DNA of 64,000 nt. Origin: Microbacterium abyssi. Its GTDB lineage: Bacteria; Actinomycetota; Actinomycetes; Actinomycetales; Microbacteriaceae. How positions within the stretch are numbered: the stretch's first letter is position 1; the number at the start of each line of letters is the position of its first letter. Both the position numbers and the translations under genes were made by a program. The stretch covers positions 1,240,001-1,304,000 of the forward strand of contig NZ_CP063815.1 in assembly GCF_015277895.1 (NCBI RefSeq). Direction: 5' to 3'. Below the pieces are notes generated by a model that saw only the letters and a list, made by a program, of their open reading frames with translations, was not told the DNA's origin and did no database searches. Of the stretch, positions 9,144 through 17,573 are shown one piece after another.

Positions 9144-10351
9144 GCGGCGTGCGCGAACTTCTGACCACAACAGCCCGGCGGATGCTGCGGATCCTCCCTG
9201 ACGGCTTCCTCGCCCGAGCACTTCCCGGACGTCTGGGCTGGGACGCCGGGGCGATGACGATCGTGACTGCGCCGCAGACCGCGATCAGGCTGTTCGTGGG
9301 CCCGGTGAACTCGGCCGGTCAGGGTTATCGGTGGGCCCGGGCGGCCGAACGACACCTGGTCGGCGTCGGAGCGGTGAGCATGATGACCACCAATCCGGCG
9401 CGCGAACGATTCGATTTCCCCGTCGACGTCAAGATTCCGGAGAGCGGCTTCGTGTTCGCCGGTGGATGGCAGCGGCGTCAGCGCGACGCGCTGTCGAACG
9501 GTTTCACGCACGTCCTTCTGGAGTCCGGACAGTATCTCTACGGATCCGTCGCCGGACGGGACCCCCTGGACGTGGCGGCGGATGCTGTGGCGCAGGGCCT
9601 GCAGGTCGCACTGCTGTGGCATGGGAGCGACATCCGCGTTCCCAGTCACCACGCCGACATCGAGCGCGATTCGCCGTTCGGTCCGAACGGGAACTACCCG
9701 CCGGCGGCTACCGACGTTCTCGAATCCAACGCGAGTGCCCGAATCGAAGGGCTGGGCGGAGCCGGACTCCCCGTCTTCGTCTCGACTCCGGGGCTGCTCG
9801 ACGTGCCGGGGGCCCGATGGCTGCCTGTCGTCGTCGAAGTGGAGCAGTGGCGCAGCCACGACGACCCACTTCGGCGACCGGTGCCCGTGGTGGCCTACGT
9901 GCCGAGCAACTCGCCCATGAAGGGGGATCCGTCCATCGACGAGCAGCTCGTCGCACTCGAGGCGGACGGACATATCGTCTACCGCAGGCTCGAAGGCATT
10001 CCTGCGCGGCAGATGCCGGACGTCTATCGTTCCGCGGACATCGTCCTCGATCAGTTCCGCCTCGGCGACTACGGTGTCGCTGCGTGCGAGGCGCTCGCCG
10101 CGGGACGAGTGGTGATCGGACACGTGTCCTCAGAGAATCGATCGAGGGTGCGTGACCTGACCGGCCACGAGCTGCCGATCGTGGAGTCGCGGTTCGCGGA
10201 TGTCGGCGAGACGATCATGAGCGTCCTCGGCGACCGCGAAGCGCACGTCGAAGCCGCCCGTCGCGGGCCGGCGTTCGTCAGCGCCGTGCACGACGGCGCC
10301 GCATCTGCAGCCGCGCTCGCGTCCTTCCTGGGCGCGTCGGGGCGCGCGTGA
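9140..10351 (+). CDS. Glycosyltransferase, GT-B type (tandem paralogue 2)
   Basis: The 403-residue protein starts at ATG 9140, overlapping the previous stop by 4 nt (ATGA). It shares the block order of its upstream neighbour: LFVGPVNSAGQGYRWARA, a GVGAVSMM strand, the WHGSDIR/SHGTDLR segment and the donor motif VLDQFRLGDYGVAACEALAAGR. The paralogues have diverged enough to imply different specificities, but not enough to hide their origin. It probably adds a successive sugar of the same repeat unit. No signal peptide or membrane helix is seen. Confidence 0.8.
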   Translation: MSGVRELLTTTARRMLRILPDGFLARALPGRLGWDAGAMTIVTAPQTAIRLFVGPVNSAGQGYRWARAAERHLVGVGAVSMMTTNPARERFDFPVDVKIPESGFVFAGGWQRRQRDALSNGFTHVLLESGQYLYGSVAGRDPLDVAADAVAQGLQVALLWHGSDIRVPSHHADIERDSPFGPNGNYPPAATDVLESNASARIEGLGGAGLPVFVSTPGLLDVPGARWLPVVVEVEQWRSHDDPLRRPVPVVAYVPSNSPMKGDPSIDEQLVALEADGHIVYRRLEGIPARQMPDVYRSADIVLDQFRLGDYGVAACEALAAGRVVIGHVSSENRSRVRDLTGHELPIVESRFADVGETIMSVLGDREAHVEAARRGPAFVSAVHDGAASAAALASFLGASGRA

Positions 10352-10374
10352 TGAGTATGGAGAAGGAGCCTCTG

Positions 10375-11550
10375 ATGCCCGACACCACCCGACCCCGGTT
10401 GCTGTGCATATCGTTCTCGGATTTCAACTCCGATTCGCGAGTGCTCCGCCAGCTCGCCGTGCTGGCGGAGAGCTGCGACGTGACAACTCTGGGGTACGGG
10501 CCACGTCCTCCGCACGCGGTGGATCACATCGAGGTCGATCGTTCGCTCCCGTCCCTTCCGCAGACGGTCGGCGGCGTTCTGAAGCTCGGTCTGCGTCGGT
10601 TCCGGGCGGTGCAGTACGAGGCACCAGCGGTGCGCGCCGCGATCGAGCAGGTTGGCGACCGGGAGTTCGACATCGTCGTCGCCAACGAGGCCCGCGCCCT
10701 GCCGCTGGCTTTCCGCGTGGCCGGATCCCCGCGCATCTGGTGCGATCTTCACGAGTGGGCTCCGGCGGAGCGCACGCATGTGCTCTCGTGGAGGCTGCTC
10801 GTCGCTCCCTTCATGCACTGGGTGTGTGCGGAGTATCTGCCCCGCGTGGATGCTGCGACGACCATCAACGACTCGATCGCCGACATGTACCGACGCGAGT
10901 TCGGGATCGATGTCGAGATCGTGCGCAATGCGATCGGATATCGAGCCGACCTGCAGCCGTCACCCGTCTCCGACGATGTGATCCGGCTCGTGCACAGCGG
11001 CGGCGCCATCCCCGGCAGGAATGTCGAGGCGATCATCGAGGCCGTCGATCTCCTGGGTGACGGCTATGCGCTGGACCTCTACCTCATCCCGTCGCGGGAA
11101 GGGGACTCGTACTGGCGAGGCCTCCTGCGGCAGATCGAGGACAGCCCGCGCACCACGTTGCATCCGCCGGTCGCACCGGACGAGCTTCCGGATGCCCTCA
11201 ATCCCTACGATCTCGGCGTCTTCCTGCTGCCCCCGCTCACGCCGAATCACCGGCACATGCTGCCGAACAAGTTCTTCGACTTCGTCCAGGCCAGACTCGG
11301 GCTGGTGTTCGGGACGTCGATCGAGACCGATCGGCTGATCGCGGCGGACGAGCTCGGCGTGGTGGCATCCGGCTATGCCGCCGGTGACATCGTGGAGGCG
11401 GTGCGCGGACTCGACCGCGACGACATCCGCCGGTTCAAGAAGAATGCCGACGCAGCAGCCGAGAAGCTGTCGTCGATCATCGACGTCGCGACCGAACGGC
11501 GCGTGATCGACAGGCTCCGACAGGGGATCAGTCGGCGTTCGCGGCTGTGA
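10375..11550 (+). CDS. Glycosyltransferase-like protein (GT4 clan)
   Basis: The 391-residue protein starts at ATG 10375, chosen because GAAGGAG at 10362-10368 is well spaced; an in-frame GTG at 10348 overlapping the previous stop is the alternative. N-terminal LLCISFSDFNSDSRVLRQL is typical of GT-B enzymes annotated as glycosyltransferases in actinobacterial glycan loci. PHLNR-type residues are replaced by NHRHMLPNKFFDFVQAR near residue 295, the usual donor-site position. It is the last gene of the 2193-11550 run, and its 3' end overlaps the convergent 11528 gene by 23 nt. Substrate unknown. Confidence 0.75.
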   Translation: MPDTTRPRLLCISFSDFNSDSRVLRQLAVLAESCDVTTLGYGPRPPHAVDHIEVDRSLPSLPQTVGGVLKLGLRRFRAVQYEAPAVRAAIEQVGDREFDIVVANEARALPLAFRVAGSPRIWCDLHEWAPAERTHVLSWRLLVAPFMHWVCAEYLPRVDAATTINDSIADMYRREFGIDVEIVRNAIGYRADLQPSPVSDDVIRLVHSGGAIPGRNVEAIIEAVDLLGDGYALDLYLIPSREGDSYWRGLLRQIEDSPRTTLHPPVAPDELPDALNPYDLGVFLLPPLTPNHRHMLPNKFFDFVQARLGLVFGTSIETDRLIAADELGVVASGYAAGDIVEAVRGLDRDDIRRFKKNADAAAEKLSSIIDVATERRVIDRLRQGISRRSRL

Positions 11551-11959
11551 CGATCGCCTGAGCCGGCGCCACGCCGTACACTGCGCGAGCGTGGGACGGG
11601 GCCCAGCGCCTGGCGGCCTGCCACCCTGTCAGGATGCCGTCGCGTTCGAGGACGGCGATGAGATCGGCTCGTTCGATGCAGGTGCGGAACTCTCTGCTCC
11701 GCCGCGCAGCGCCCGCGAAACGGTGCCCCGCGTCGAACGGACTCAGCCGCTGGACGTTGCGTCCGAGCGCTGACGTCGACGTCCAGGACTCCATGCGCGC
11801 CGTGACGCCCGCGAAGCTCGGTGCCAAGAGCACGGATCGCACATCGGCATCGGGAGCGGCGCGAGAGACGACGGTGATGTCGTCGCTGGTCCCGTCAGCA
11901 CCCAGTTGATTCAGGGTGAGTGCGACAGAGCCCGATGGTGCGATCAGGACGATCTTCAT
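11528..11959 (-). CDS. Hypothetical protein in glycan locus
   Basis: This 143-residue protein is not recognised. It begins MKIVLIAPSGSVA, a Rossmann-like first strand, and contains alternating strand and helix segments with two arginine-rich helices near residues 85-95. It lacks a signal peptide, membrane helix or catalytic motif. The ATG at 11959 overlaps the stop of the upstream glycosyltransferase gene by 4 nt, so the two are translationally coupled. It could be a small accessory of that enzyme or a fragment of a GT-B acceptor domain. Coding is supported by the coupling and the codon pattern. Confidence 0.6.
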   Translation of the reverse strand: MKIVLIAPSGSVALTLNQLGADGTSDDITVVSRAAPDADVRSVLLAPSFAGVTARMESWTSTSALGRNVQRLSPFDAGHRFAGAARRSREFRTCIERADLIAVLERDGILTGWQAARRWAPSHARAVYGVAPAQAIVTAANAD

Positions 11960-13305
11960 GCTGGCCTGTTCTGGTCGATGAACTCGCGAAGCTCAGCTAT
12001 CCGCGGATCGAGCTGTCCTGCGCGCTGGAACTGAGCGGCCCATTGCTGCGTGCGCTCGCGGTCGGACGGAGTCTGAGCATGGGCGGCTTCTGCTGTCTGC
12101 ATGAGCGTTCGGGCGATGGCGTCCGCTGACAGGTCGTCCGTTGCGAACCACGCCGGATGCTGGCGCAGCACGTCCGAGGCTGCGTTGCCAGGGTCGTGCA
12201 CCGACGCGATGGGAAGCCCTGTGGCCGCGTACTCGAACACCTTCCCGCTTGTCACGTACCGGCCCGTCCCGAGCACCAGCAGGAGCGCGTCGAAGCGCCC
12301 GTACACTCTGCCGATGTCCCTCTTCGCCACCGATCCGTGGTAGCTGATGCCGTTGGCGTTGAACGACTCGAGCCTGCTGATGATCGATTGATTGGGAATG
12401 CCAGTGTGGTTGAGATGCCCCCACAACTCGATTCGGGCGCTTCGGAGTTCCGGTGAGAGCTCGCGGGCGCGGATCCACCCTTCCAGCAGCTGCCCGACGG
12501 GAACAGCGGCGGAGATGGTGCCGACGTAGCCGAACACGAGCTCCTCATCCGGGGCGGCCGCATCGGCGTCGACCGGTGACTCGTCATAGCCGTTCGCCAC
12601 GACGCGGAACCGATGCGCCGACGAGGGGTAGAGCTCCGCGTGCCACCGCAGGATCGGCTCGTTCACGAACCAGACGGCGTGCGCATTCTCGATCAGACGC
12701 GCTTCGAACTGAGCCACTTCGCTTTCGGGCGACGCGGTGCGCTCACCGCTGAACACGTCGAGCTGCCAGGCATCGCGGTAGTCCATGACATATGGCACGC
12801 CGTAGCGCGAGTGCAGGTAGAGGCCTGGTGCGAAGTCGACGTTGGGGTTCGCCGTTCCCAGCACGAGGTCGACGGGATGCCGGTGATGGAGCTCCGCGGC
12901 GGCCGCTTCCATCGCCGGACGCCACGAACCGTAGGTGCGTTCGGGGAAGGCGCGTCGCTCGCGTCGGGCGTCCATGACGTTCCAGAGTTCGGGCGCGTGC
13001 GCTCGGAACGCGGACCAGGTGCTCAGATCGTTCTCGTACGCGGCGGAGTGGAACGGCACGCGCAGGATCTCGATCGACGGATCGATCGATTTCTCGAGCG
13101 ACTCGTCGATGCCCGTCGACATGGTGAAGACCTCGCGGGGAACGGTCATGACGGTCACGTCCCAGCCGGCCGCAGCGAACGCGTTCGCCGTCGCCCATGC
13201 TCGGTACACACCGCTTCCCCTGCACGGTGGATATCCCCAGGCGACGTAGAGAAGATGAGGTCTGGCGCCAGCGGCATCGCGCGACGGCAGGGGTTCGGTA
13301 GGCAT
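11956..13305 (-). CDS. Glycosyltransferase, GT-B type
   Basis: The 449-residue protein has the N-terminal LLYVAWGYPPCRGSGVYRAW segment typical of GT4-like enzymes, a central VMDYRDAWQLD motif and the donor-site segment TSGKVFEYAATGLPIA near residue 360. The start is set to ATG 13305 rather than ATG 13314: a TACGAT box (13318-13313) sits exactly 7 nt before 13305, indicating a leaderless transcript, and it overlaps the upstream ATG. It is transcribed divergently from the epimerase gene at 13384, which is also preceded by such a box. Probable cytoplasmic glycosyltransferase; donor unknown. Confidence 0.8.
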   Translation of the reverse strand: MPTEPLPSRDAAGARPHLLYVAWGYPPCRGSGVYRAWATANAFAAAGWDVTVMTVPREVFTMSTGIDESLEKSIDPSIEILRVPFHSAAYENDLSTWSAFRAHAPELWNVMDARRERRAFPERTYGSWRPAMEAAAAELHHRHPVDLVLGTANPNVDFAPGLYLHSRYGVPYVMDYRDAWQLDVFSGERTASPESEVAQFEARLIENAHAVWFVNEPILRWHAELYPSSAHRFRVVANGYDESPVDADAAAPDEELVFGYVGTISAAVPVGQLLEGWIRARELSPELRSARIELWGHLNHTGIPNQSIISRLESFNANGISYHGSVAKRDIGRVYGRFDALLLVLGTGRYVTSGKVFEYAATGLPIASVHDPGNAASDVLRQHPAWFATDDLSADAIARTLMQTAEAAHAQTPSDRERTQQWAAQFQRAGQLDPRIAELREFIDQNRPA

Positions 13306-13312
13306 CCCTATC

Positions 13313-13318
13313 ATCGTA
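13313..13318 (-). promoter_or_regulatory. -10 box, leaderless start of 13305 gene
   Basis: TACGAT on the minus strand is followed by 7 nt and then ATG 13305. It decides the start of the glycosyltransferase gene. No clear -35 is seen. Confidence 0.55.
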
Positions 13319-13369
13319 GCCGCGGTGCCGCTGGTCGCCGTGAGGCCGCAGCCCGCGTGAGGGGCCGAC

Positions 13370-13375
13370 TAGACT
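13370..13375 (+). promoter_or_regulatory. -10 box, leaderless start of epimerase gene
   Basis: TAGACT is followed by 8 nt and then GTG 13384. No Shine-Dalgarno sequence precedes the GTG, which supports a leaderless mRNA. Confidence 0.55.
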
Positions 13376-13383
13376 CGTCACCC

Positions 13384-14454
13384 GTGAAGATCGTCAGCGT
13401 CGTGGGTGCGCGTCCTCAGTTCGTCAAGCTCGCTCCGATCCACAAAGCGGTGCTCGCCGCGGGAGTGGAACACGTCATCGTGCACACGGGCCAGCACTAC
13501 GACCCGATGCTCTCGGACGTGTTCTTCGAGGATCTCGGGATAGGCGCACCCGATGTGCATCTCGGCGTCGGGAGCGGGTCGCACGGCGTGCAGACCGGGG
13601 CGATGCTCGCCGCGCTCGATGCCGTGTTCGACGAGCATCGGCCCGATTGGGTTCTCGTGTACGGCGACACGAACTCCACCGTCGCCGCAGCTCTCAGCGC
13701 GGCGAAGATGCACATCCCCGTCGCTCACCTGGAAGCGGGGCTCCGCAGCTTCAACCGGCGCATGCCGGAGGAGCATAACCGTGTGATGACCGATCACGCC
13801 GCCGATCTCCTTCTGGCGCCCACGCAGGTTGCGGTGGATCATCTGGCCACGGAGGGACTGGCCGCGCGCACGGTGCTCGTGGGCGACGTCATGACCGACG
13901 TGCTCTTCGAGGTGCGCGATGAGGTCGCCGGACGCCCGTCCGCCCTGGTCGAGGAGTTGGGCCTCGAGCCCGGCGCGTACTACGTCGCCACGATCCACCG
14001 CGCCGAGAACACCGACGACCCGCAGCGCCTCGCCGAGGTCGCCGGGGGACTGGCGCACCTCGACAAGCCCGTGATCCTGCTCGCGCACCCGCGCGTGGTC
14101 GCCAGGGCCGCCGCAGCCGGGGTGGAGCTGACGCAGGGGTCGCTGATCGCGCATACGCCGCTGGCGTATCCCGACCTCATCGCCGCGGCGCTGTCGAGCG
14201 CCGGAATCGTCACGGATTCGGGCGGCCTGCAGAAGGAGGCGTTTCTGCTCGGTGTGCCGTGCACCACCGTGCGCACCGAGACGGAGTGGGTGGAGACGAT
14301 CGAGCTGGGCTGGAACGTGCTCGCGAACACCTCCGCAGAGATCGCCGCCGGGGTCACCCGTCCCCGGCCCGTGGAGACCGACGCCGCGCCCTACGGCGAC
14401 GGCCATGCTGCCGGGCGTGTCGTGCAGACGCTCCTGGACGCCCGCCGCGTCTGA
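13384..14454 (+). CDS. wecB: UDP-GlcNAc 2-epimerase family (WecB or WbpI type)
   Basis: The 356-residue non-hydrolysing UDP-N-acetylglucosamine 2-epimerase has GARPQFVKLAP at the N-terminus, HTGQHYD near residue 38, GDTNSTVAA, HLEAGLRSFNRRMPEE with its catalytic acids, and TDSGGLQKEA near residue 280, which contacts the UDP phosphates. It interconverts UDP-GlcNAc and UDP-ManNAc. In loci with WbpD, WbpE and WbpB the equivalent enzyme (WbpI) instead epimerises UDP-GlcNAc3NAcA. Sequence alone does not separate the two activities. The next gene, 55 nt downstream, encodes a matching 6-dehydrogenase. The GTG start is set by a TAGACT box 8 nt upstream. Confidence 0.88.
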   Translation: MKIVSVVGARPQFVKLAPIHKAVLAAGVEHVIVHTGQHYDPMLSDVFFEDLGIGAPDVHLGVGSGSHGVQTGAMLAALDAVFDEHRPDWVLVYGDTNSTVAAALSAAKMHIPVAHLEAGLRSFNRRMPEEHNRVMTDHAADLLLAPTQVAVDHLATEGLAARTVLVGDVMTDVLFEVRDEVAGRPSALVEELGLEPGAYYVATIHRAENTDDPQRLAEVAGGLAHLDKPVILLAHPRVVARAAAAGVELTQGSLIAHTPLAYPDLIAAALSSAGIVTDSGGLQKEAFLLGVPCTTVRTETEWVETIELGWNVLANTSAEIAAGVTRPRPVETDAAPYGDGHAAGRVVQTLLDARRV

Positions 14455-14496
14455 ACAGCCGCCGCGACCCTGGCGGATTCCCTAAGACCCCGGCCA

Positions 14497-14502
14497 TAGA
14501 AT
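14497..14502 (+). promoter_or_regulatory. -10 box, leaderless start of UDP-sugar dehydrogenase
   Basis: TAGAAT is followed by 7 nt and then ATG 14510. It favours ATG 14510 over ATG 14501, which overlaps the box. Confidence 0.55.
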
Positions 14503-14509
14503 GGAACCC

Positions 14510-15805
14510 ATGCGTATCGCCGTCGTGGCCCTCGGAAAGATCGGGCTTCCCCTCGCCGTCCAGTTCGCCTCTTCCGGTCACGATGTGATCGGCGTCGACG
14601 TCAACCAGAAGGCTGTCGACACCATCAACTCGGGACTCGAGCCGTTCCCGGGCGAGACGCACCTGCAGGAGAAGCTCTCAGAGCTGATTCCGGCCGGCCG
14701 GTTGCGTGCCACGACCGACTATGCGGAGGCTATCCCGGGTGCGGATGCTGTGGTGCTCGTTGCGCCTGTGTTCGTGAACGACGAGACCTGGGAACCCGAT
14801 TTCAGATACATGGATGCGGCGACCGCGTCGCTGGCCGAGCACCTCACTCCCGGCACGCTCATCTCCTATGAGACCACGCTGCCGGTCGGAACGACGCGCG
14901 ACCGGTGGAAGCCGATGATCGAGAATGGCTCCGGTCTGACCGAGGGCGTCGACTTCTACCTTGCTTATTCGCCCGAGCGGGTTCTCACCGGTCGTGTGTT
15001 CGCGGACCTCCGAAAATATCCGAAACTGATCGGCGCGCTGTCTGAGGAGGGTAACCGTCGTGCTCGCGAGTTCTACGAGGCGGTGCTGCAGTTCGATGAG
15101 CGACCAGATCTTGCCCAGCCGAACGGGGTGTGGGACCTCGGCAGCACGGAGGCGTCAGAGATGGCGAAGCTGGCCGAGACGACCTACCGGGATGTGAACA
15201 TCGGCTTGGCGAACCAGTTCGGCCTGTTCGCAGCGTCGCACGGGATCGACGTGTACAAGGTGATCGAGGCGTGCAACTCTCAGCCGTACAGCCACATCCA
15301 TCGTCCGGGGATCGCCGTCGGCGGGCACTGCATCCCGGTTTACCCGCGCCTGTACCTGTCGACCGACCCTGGCGCGGACATCGTCCGCGTGGCACGACAG
15401 CTCAACGCGTCGATGCCCGAGCGACTGGTCGAGCAGGCGGAAGGCATCCTAGGAGACCTGGCCGGGCAGAAGGCTGTCGTCCTCGGCGCGGCGTACCGTG
15501 GCGGGGTGAAGGAGACCGCGTTCTCGGGTGTGTTCCCCACAGTCAAGGCCCTCAAGGACCGTGGTGCGAAGGTCGTCGTCCACGACCCGCTCTACACCGA
15601 CGAGGAACTGCGCGCTCTCGGGTTCGAGGCGTACGCGATCGGCGGAGCCGCGGACCTCGTGATCCTGCAGACGGACCACGCCGACTACAAGACCCTCACT
15701 CCGCAGCAACTCCCCGGCGTGAAGCTCCTCGTCGACGGACGCAACGTCACCGACCCCGCGCTGTGGACAGGTACCCCCCGCATCGTCGTAGGAACAGCCG
15801 CCTGA
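14510..15805 (+). CDS. Nucleotide-sugar 6-dehydrogenase (WecC/WbpA/WbpO type)
   Basis: The 431-residue NAD-dependent UDP-sugar dehydrogenase has an N-terminal Rossmann fold (VVALGKIGLPLAVQFA), the middle-domain Lys/Asn helix in EMAKLAETTYRDVNIGLANQ, and the catalytic Cys274 in GGHCIPVYP. A C-terminal nucleotide domain follows with VLGAAYRGGVKETAFS. It makes a uronic acid by two successive oxidations at C6. The family includes UDP-ManNAc (WecC) and UDP-GlcNAc (WbpA, WbpO) dehydrogenases. Here it should supply UDP-GlcNAcA or UDP-ManNAcA to the WbpB-E-D-like enzymes at 3443-6134. It is followed by a bidirectional hairpin. Confidence 0.88.
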   Translation: MRIAVVALGKIGLPLAVQFASSGHDVIGVDVNQKAVDTINSGLEPFPGETHLQEKLSELIPAGRLRATTDYAEAIPGADAVVLVAPVFVNDETWEPDFRYMDAATASLAEHLTPGTLISYETTLPVGTTRDRWKPMIENGSGLTEGVDFYLAYSPERVLTGRVFADLRKYPKLIGALSEEGNRRAREFYEAVLQFDERPDLAQPNGVWDLGSTEASEMAKLAETTYRDVNIGLANQFGLFAASHGIDVYKVIEACNSQPYSHIHRPGIAVGGHCIPVYPRLYLSTDPGADIVRVARQLNASMPERLVEQAEGILGDLAGQKAVVLGAAYRGGVKETAFSGVFPTVKALKDRGAKVVVHDPLYTDEELRALGFEAYAIGGAADLVILQTDHADYKTLTPQQLPGVKLLVDGRNVTDPALWTGTPRIVVGTAA

Positions 15806-15830
15806 TCGTCCTGTCGTCGGGTGCTCTCCC

Positions 15831-15853
15831 GGCGCGCTGACGGTGAGCGCGCC
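15831..15853. terminator. Hairpin between convergent genes
   Basis: GGCGCGCT and AGCGCGCC form a perfect 8-bp stem around a 7-nt loop, midway between the convergent dehydrogenase and membrane-protein genes. No T-run follows on either side, so it is a putative GC-type bidirectional terminator. Confidence 0.5.
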
Positions 15854-15865
15854 AGGCGATCGCCC

Positions 15866-16450
15866 TCAGATCCCGACGAGGGTGCGCACCTGTTGCAGCG
15901 CCGCGCCAGCAGCGTCGAGCGACGCCTGCGGATCAGTGCCGTCGTCGTAGGCTGCGCGGAGCTCGCCGAGCGTCGACGCATACTTTGAGACGGCGTCCGT
16001 CCAGTCGCTCGCGATCGAACTCGGTGCCGCGGTGTCCGAAAGTGCTGCGGCGTCGTTCTGCAGCGAGTCGACGATCTGCGCGCCCAGGTCCATGTTCTGC
16101 GTCACCAGCTCCAGACCCCGGACCGCGTCATCAAGTCGCGGCTGCACCTGCCCGGCGAACGACTCGAGGTCCGGGTTCGGGACCGGCGGCTGCGTGGGCG
16201 CTGGGGTGGACGTGGCTGTGGCTGTCGGCGTCGGGATCGGGGTGGACGTCGGCGCGGGCGTCGTCGCCGACGCGCTCGGGCTCACGGTCGGAGCAGGCTC
16301 TCGGTCATGGGGAAGCAAGAAGAACAGAAGCACGCCGATGATCGCCAGAGCGAGAACCGACAGTCCGACGATGATCCAGTTCCGCCCCTTGTTGCTCTTC
16401 TTCTCCTCCGGGAAGATCCACTCGGGTCGAGGCTGCTCTCCGTCGCTCAT
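15866..16450 (-). CDS. Single-pass membrane protein with Pro/Thr linker, unknown function
   Basis: The 194-residue protein has a short charged cytoplasmic N-terminus (EEKKSNKGR), one membrane helix at ~25-47, a Pro/Thr/Ser/Ala-rich stalk (~52-90, low complexity) and a ~100-residue helical extracytoplasmic domain. ATG 16450 shares a base with the stop of the upstream GlfT-like gene (TGATG) and has GGAG 5 nt before it; a GTG one codon earlier is less likely. Translational coupling to a galactofuranosyltransferase-like gene suggests a role at the envelope. No recognised domain. Confidence 0.68.
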   Translation of the reverse strand: MSDGEQPRPEWIFPEEKKSNKGRNWIIVGLSVLALAIIGVLLFFLLPHDREPAPTVSPSASATTPAPTSTPIPTPTATATSTPAPTQPPVPNPDLESFAGQVQPRLDDAVRGLELVTQNMDLGAQIVDSLQNDAAALSDTAAPSSIASDWTDAVSKYASTLGELRAAYDDGTDPQASLDAAGAALQQVRTLVGI

Positions 16451-17427
16451 CACTTCTCCAATGCGGGCATGGGTTGCCAGGAACGATCGCGACCGATCCT
16501 GCCACCATCGCGTACGCCACGGAACAGATTACTTGTGCCGCGCACGGTTCTCTCGACGAACACGAGCCGGATCAACTCCTTGAAGAAGGTTGCCGTGGTC
16601 CCCAAACCAAAGAGCACGGGGTTGTAGACGCCGTGCACCCGGTAGTACTGCTTGATGAATGCGCGATTGCGCATGATGTAGTAGCGGTACGCGTTGCTGG
16701 AGGCGTTCATGTGCCGCACGCCCATGTCCCACTGCTTGATCTCACGGGTGCGTCGCAGAACGAACTCATCCACGATCACGGCGGTGGTCAGGCGCGAGGC
16801 GAGCCATCCGTACATCTGGTCATCCCAGTAGATGAAGAACCGGGGATCGGGCAGCCCGATCTGCATCACGATCGAGCGGTGGATGAACATACCCTCGAAG
16901 CATCCGCTGTTCATCTCCTTGAACCCGGACTCGTCGAATCCGGCCGGCGCGAACGGGATCGGGATGCCCATGCGCTCGGCGATGCGGTACTGCCAATAGA
17001 ACTCGCTGCCGTCGTAGTCGTACCGGCGACCCTGGATGCTTTTGAACCGAGTGGTCCACTTGCCCATGCTCGCCAGGCCGTCCGGGAGGACTTCGACATC
17101 GTCGTCCATCATCCAGATCCACTCGCTGCCGAGCTCATACGCCGTCCGCATCCCCTCGCTGAATCCACCGGAACCGCCCGTGTTCGTCTCGAGCCTGCGG
17201 TACACGATCTCGGTGCCGATGTCGTCGCGGAACGACTCCACGACCTCGGTGGTGTCATCGACCGACGCATTGTCGATGATGACCACGCGTCCGGGCTTCG
17301 GATCCATTGCCGTGATACTGGTCAGCAGTCCCGAGAGCAGGTGGGATCGGTTGTAGGTGACGACGACGATTGCTGACGATGCGGGATCGAACACGACCGG
17401 GACGAGATTCGAGGTGGGATCAGACAC
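16450..17427 (-). CDS. Glycosyltransferase family 2, GlfT-like
   Basis: The 325-residue GT-A enzyme has AIVVVTYNRSHLL at the N-terminus, VIIDNASVDDT near residue 48, NTGGSGGFSEGM near 83 and the catalytic-metal motif MMDDDVEV near 110. A DDQMYGWLAS block follows near 210, and an HMN(A)SSNAYRYYIMRN segment is shared with galactofuranosyl- and rhamnosyltransferases of the GlfT/WbbL type. No membrane helix. GTG 17427 is preceded by GGAGAA at 7 nt. The gene is transcribed away from galE, which could supply UDP-galactose as a UDP-Galf precursor, but no UDP-galactopyranose mutase gene is visible here, so Galf transfer is only a possibility. Confidence 0.8.
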   Translation of the reverse strand: MSDPTSNLVPVVFDPASSAIVVVTYNRSHLLSGLLTSITAMDPKPGRVVIIDNASVDDTTEVVESFRDDIGTEIVYRRLETNTGGSGGFSEGMRTAYELGSEWIWMMDDDVEVLPDGLASMGKWTTRFKSIQGRRYDYDGSEFYWQYRIAERMGIPIPFAPAGFDESGFKEMNSGCFEGMFIHRSIVMQIGLPDPRFFIYWDDQMYGWLASRLTTAVIVDEFVLRRTREIKQWDMGVRHMNASSNAYRYYIMRNRAFIKQYYRVHGVYNPVLFGLGTTATFFKELIRLVFVERTVRGTSNLFRGVRDGGRIGRDRSWQPMPALEK

Positions 17428-17560
17428 GTAAGAGTTCTCCGAGAGGTTGTCCCCGAGTATGTCCTCACCGAGGCACTATGGGGGTGCTTGAGCACAAACA
17501 AGCCTACCGTCGAAGCCAGTGGGGCACCGGTGAGAGGGGTGCCCACACGACCCACCGCAG

Positions 17561-17566
17561 TACGAT
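17561..17566 (+). promoter_or_regulatory. -10 box, leaderless start of galE
   Basis: TACGAT is followed by 7 nt and then ATG 17574; no ribosome-binding site lies between. Confidence 0.55.
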
Positions 17567-17573
17567 GGGCCCG

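Noticed and set aside
16450..17427. Considered as a rhamnosyltransferase needing dTDP-rhamnose
   Set aside because: No rml genes are in the window; the GlfT-like call is kept with an unknown donor.
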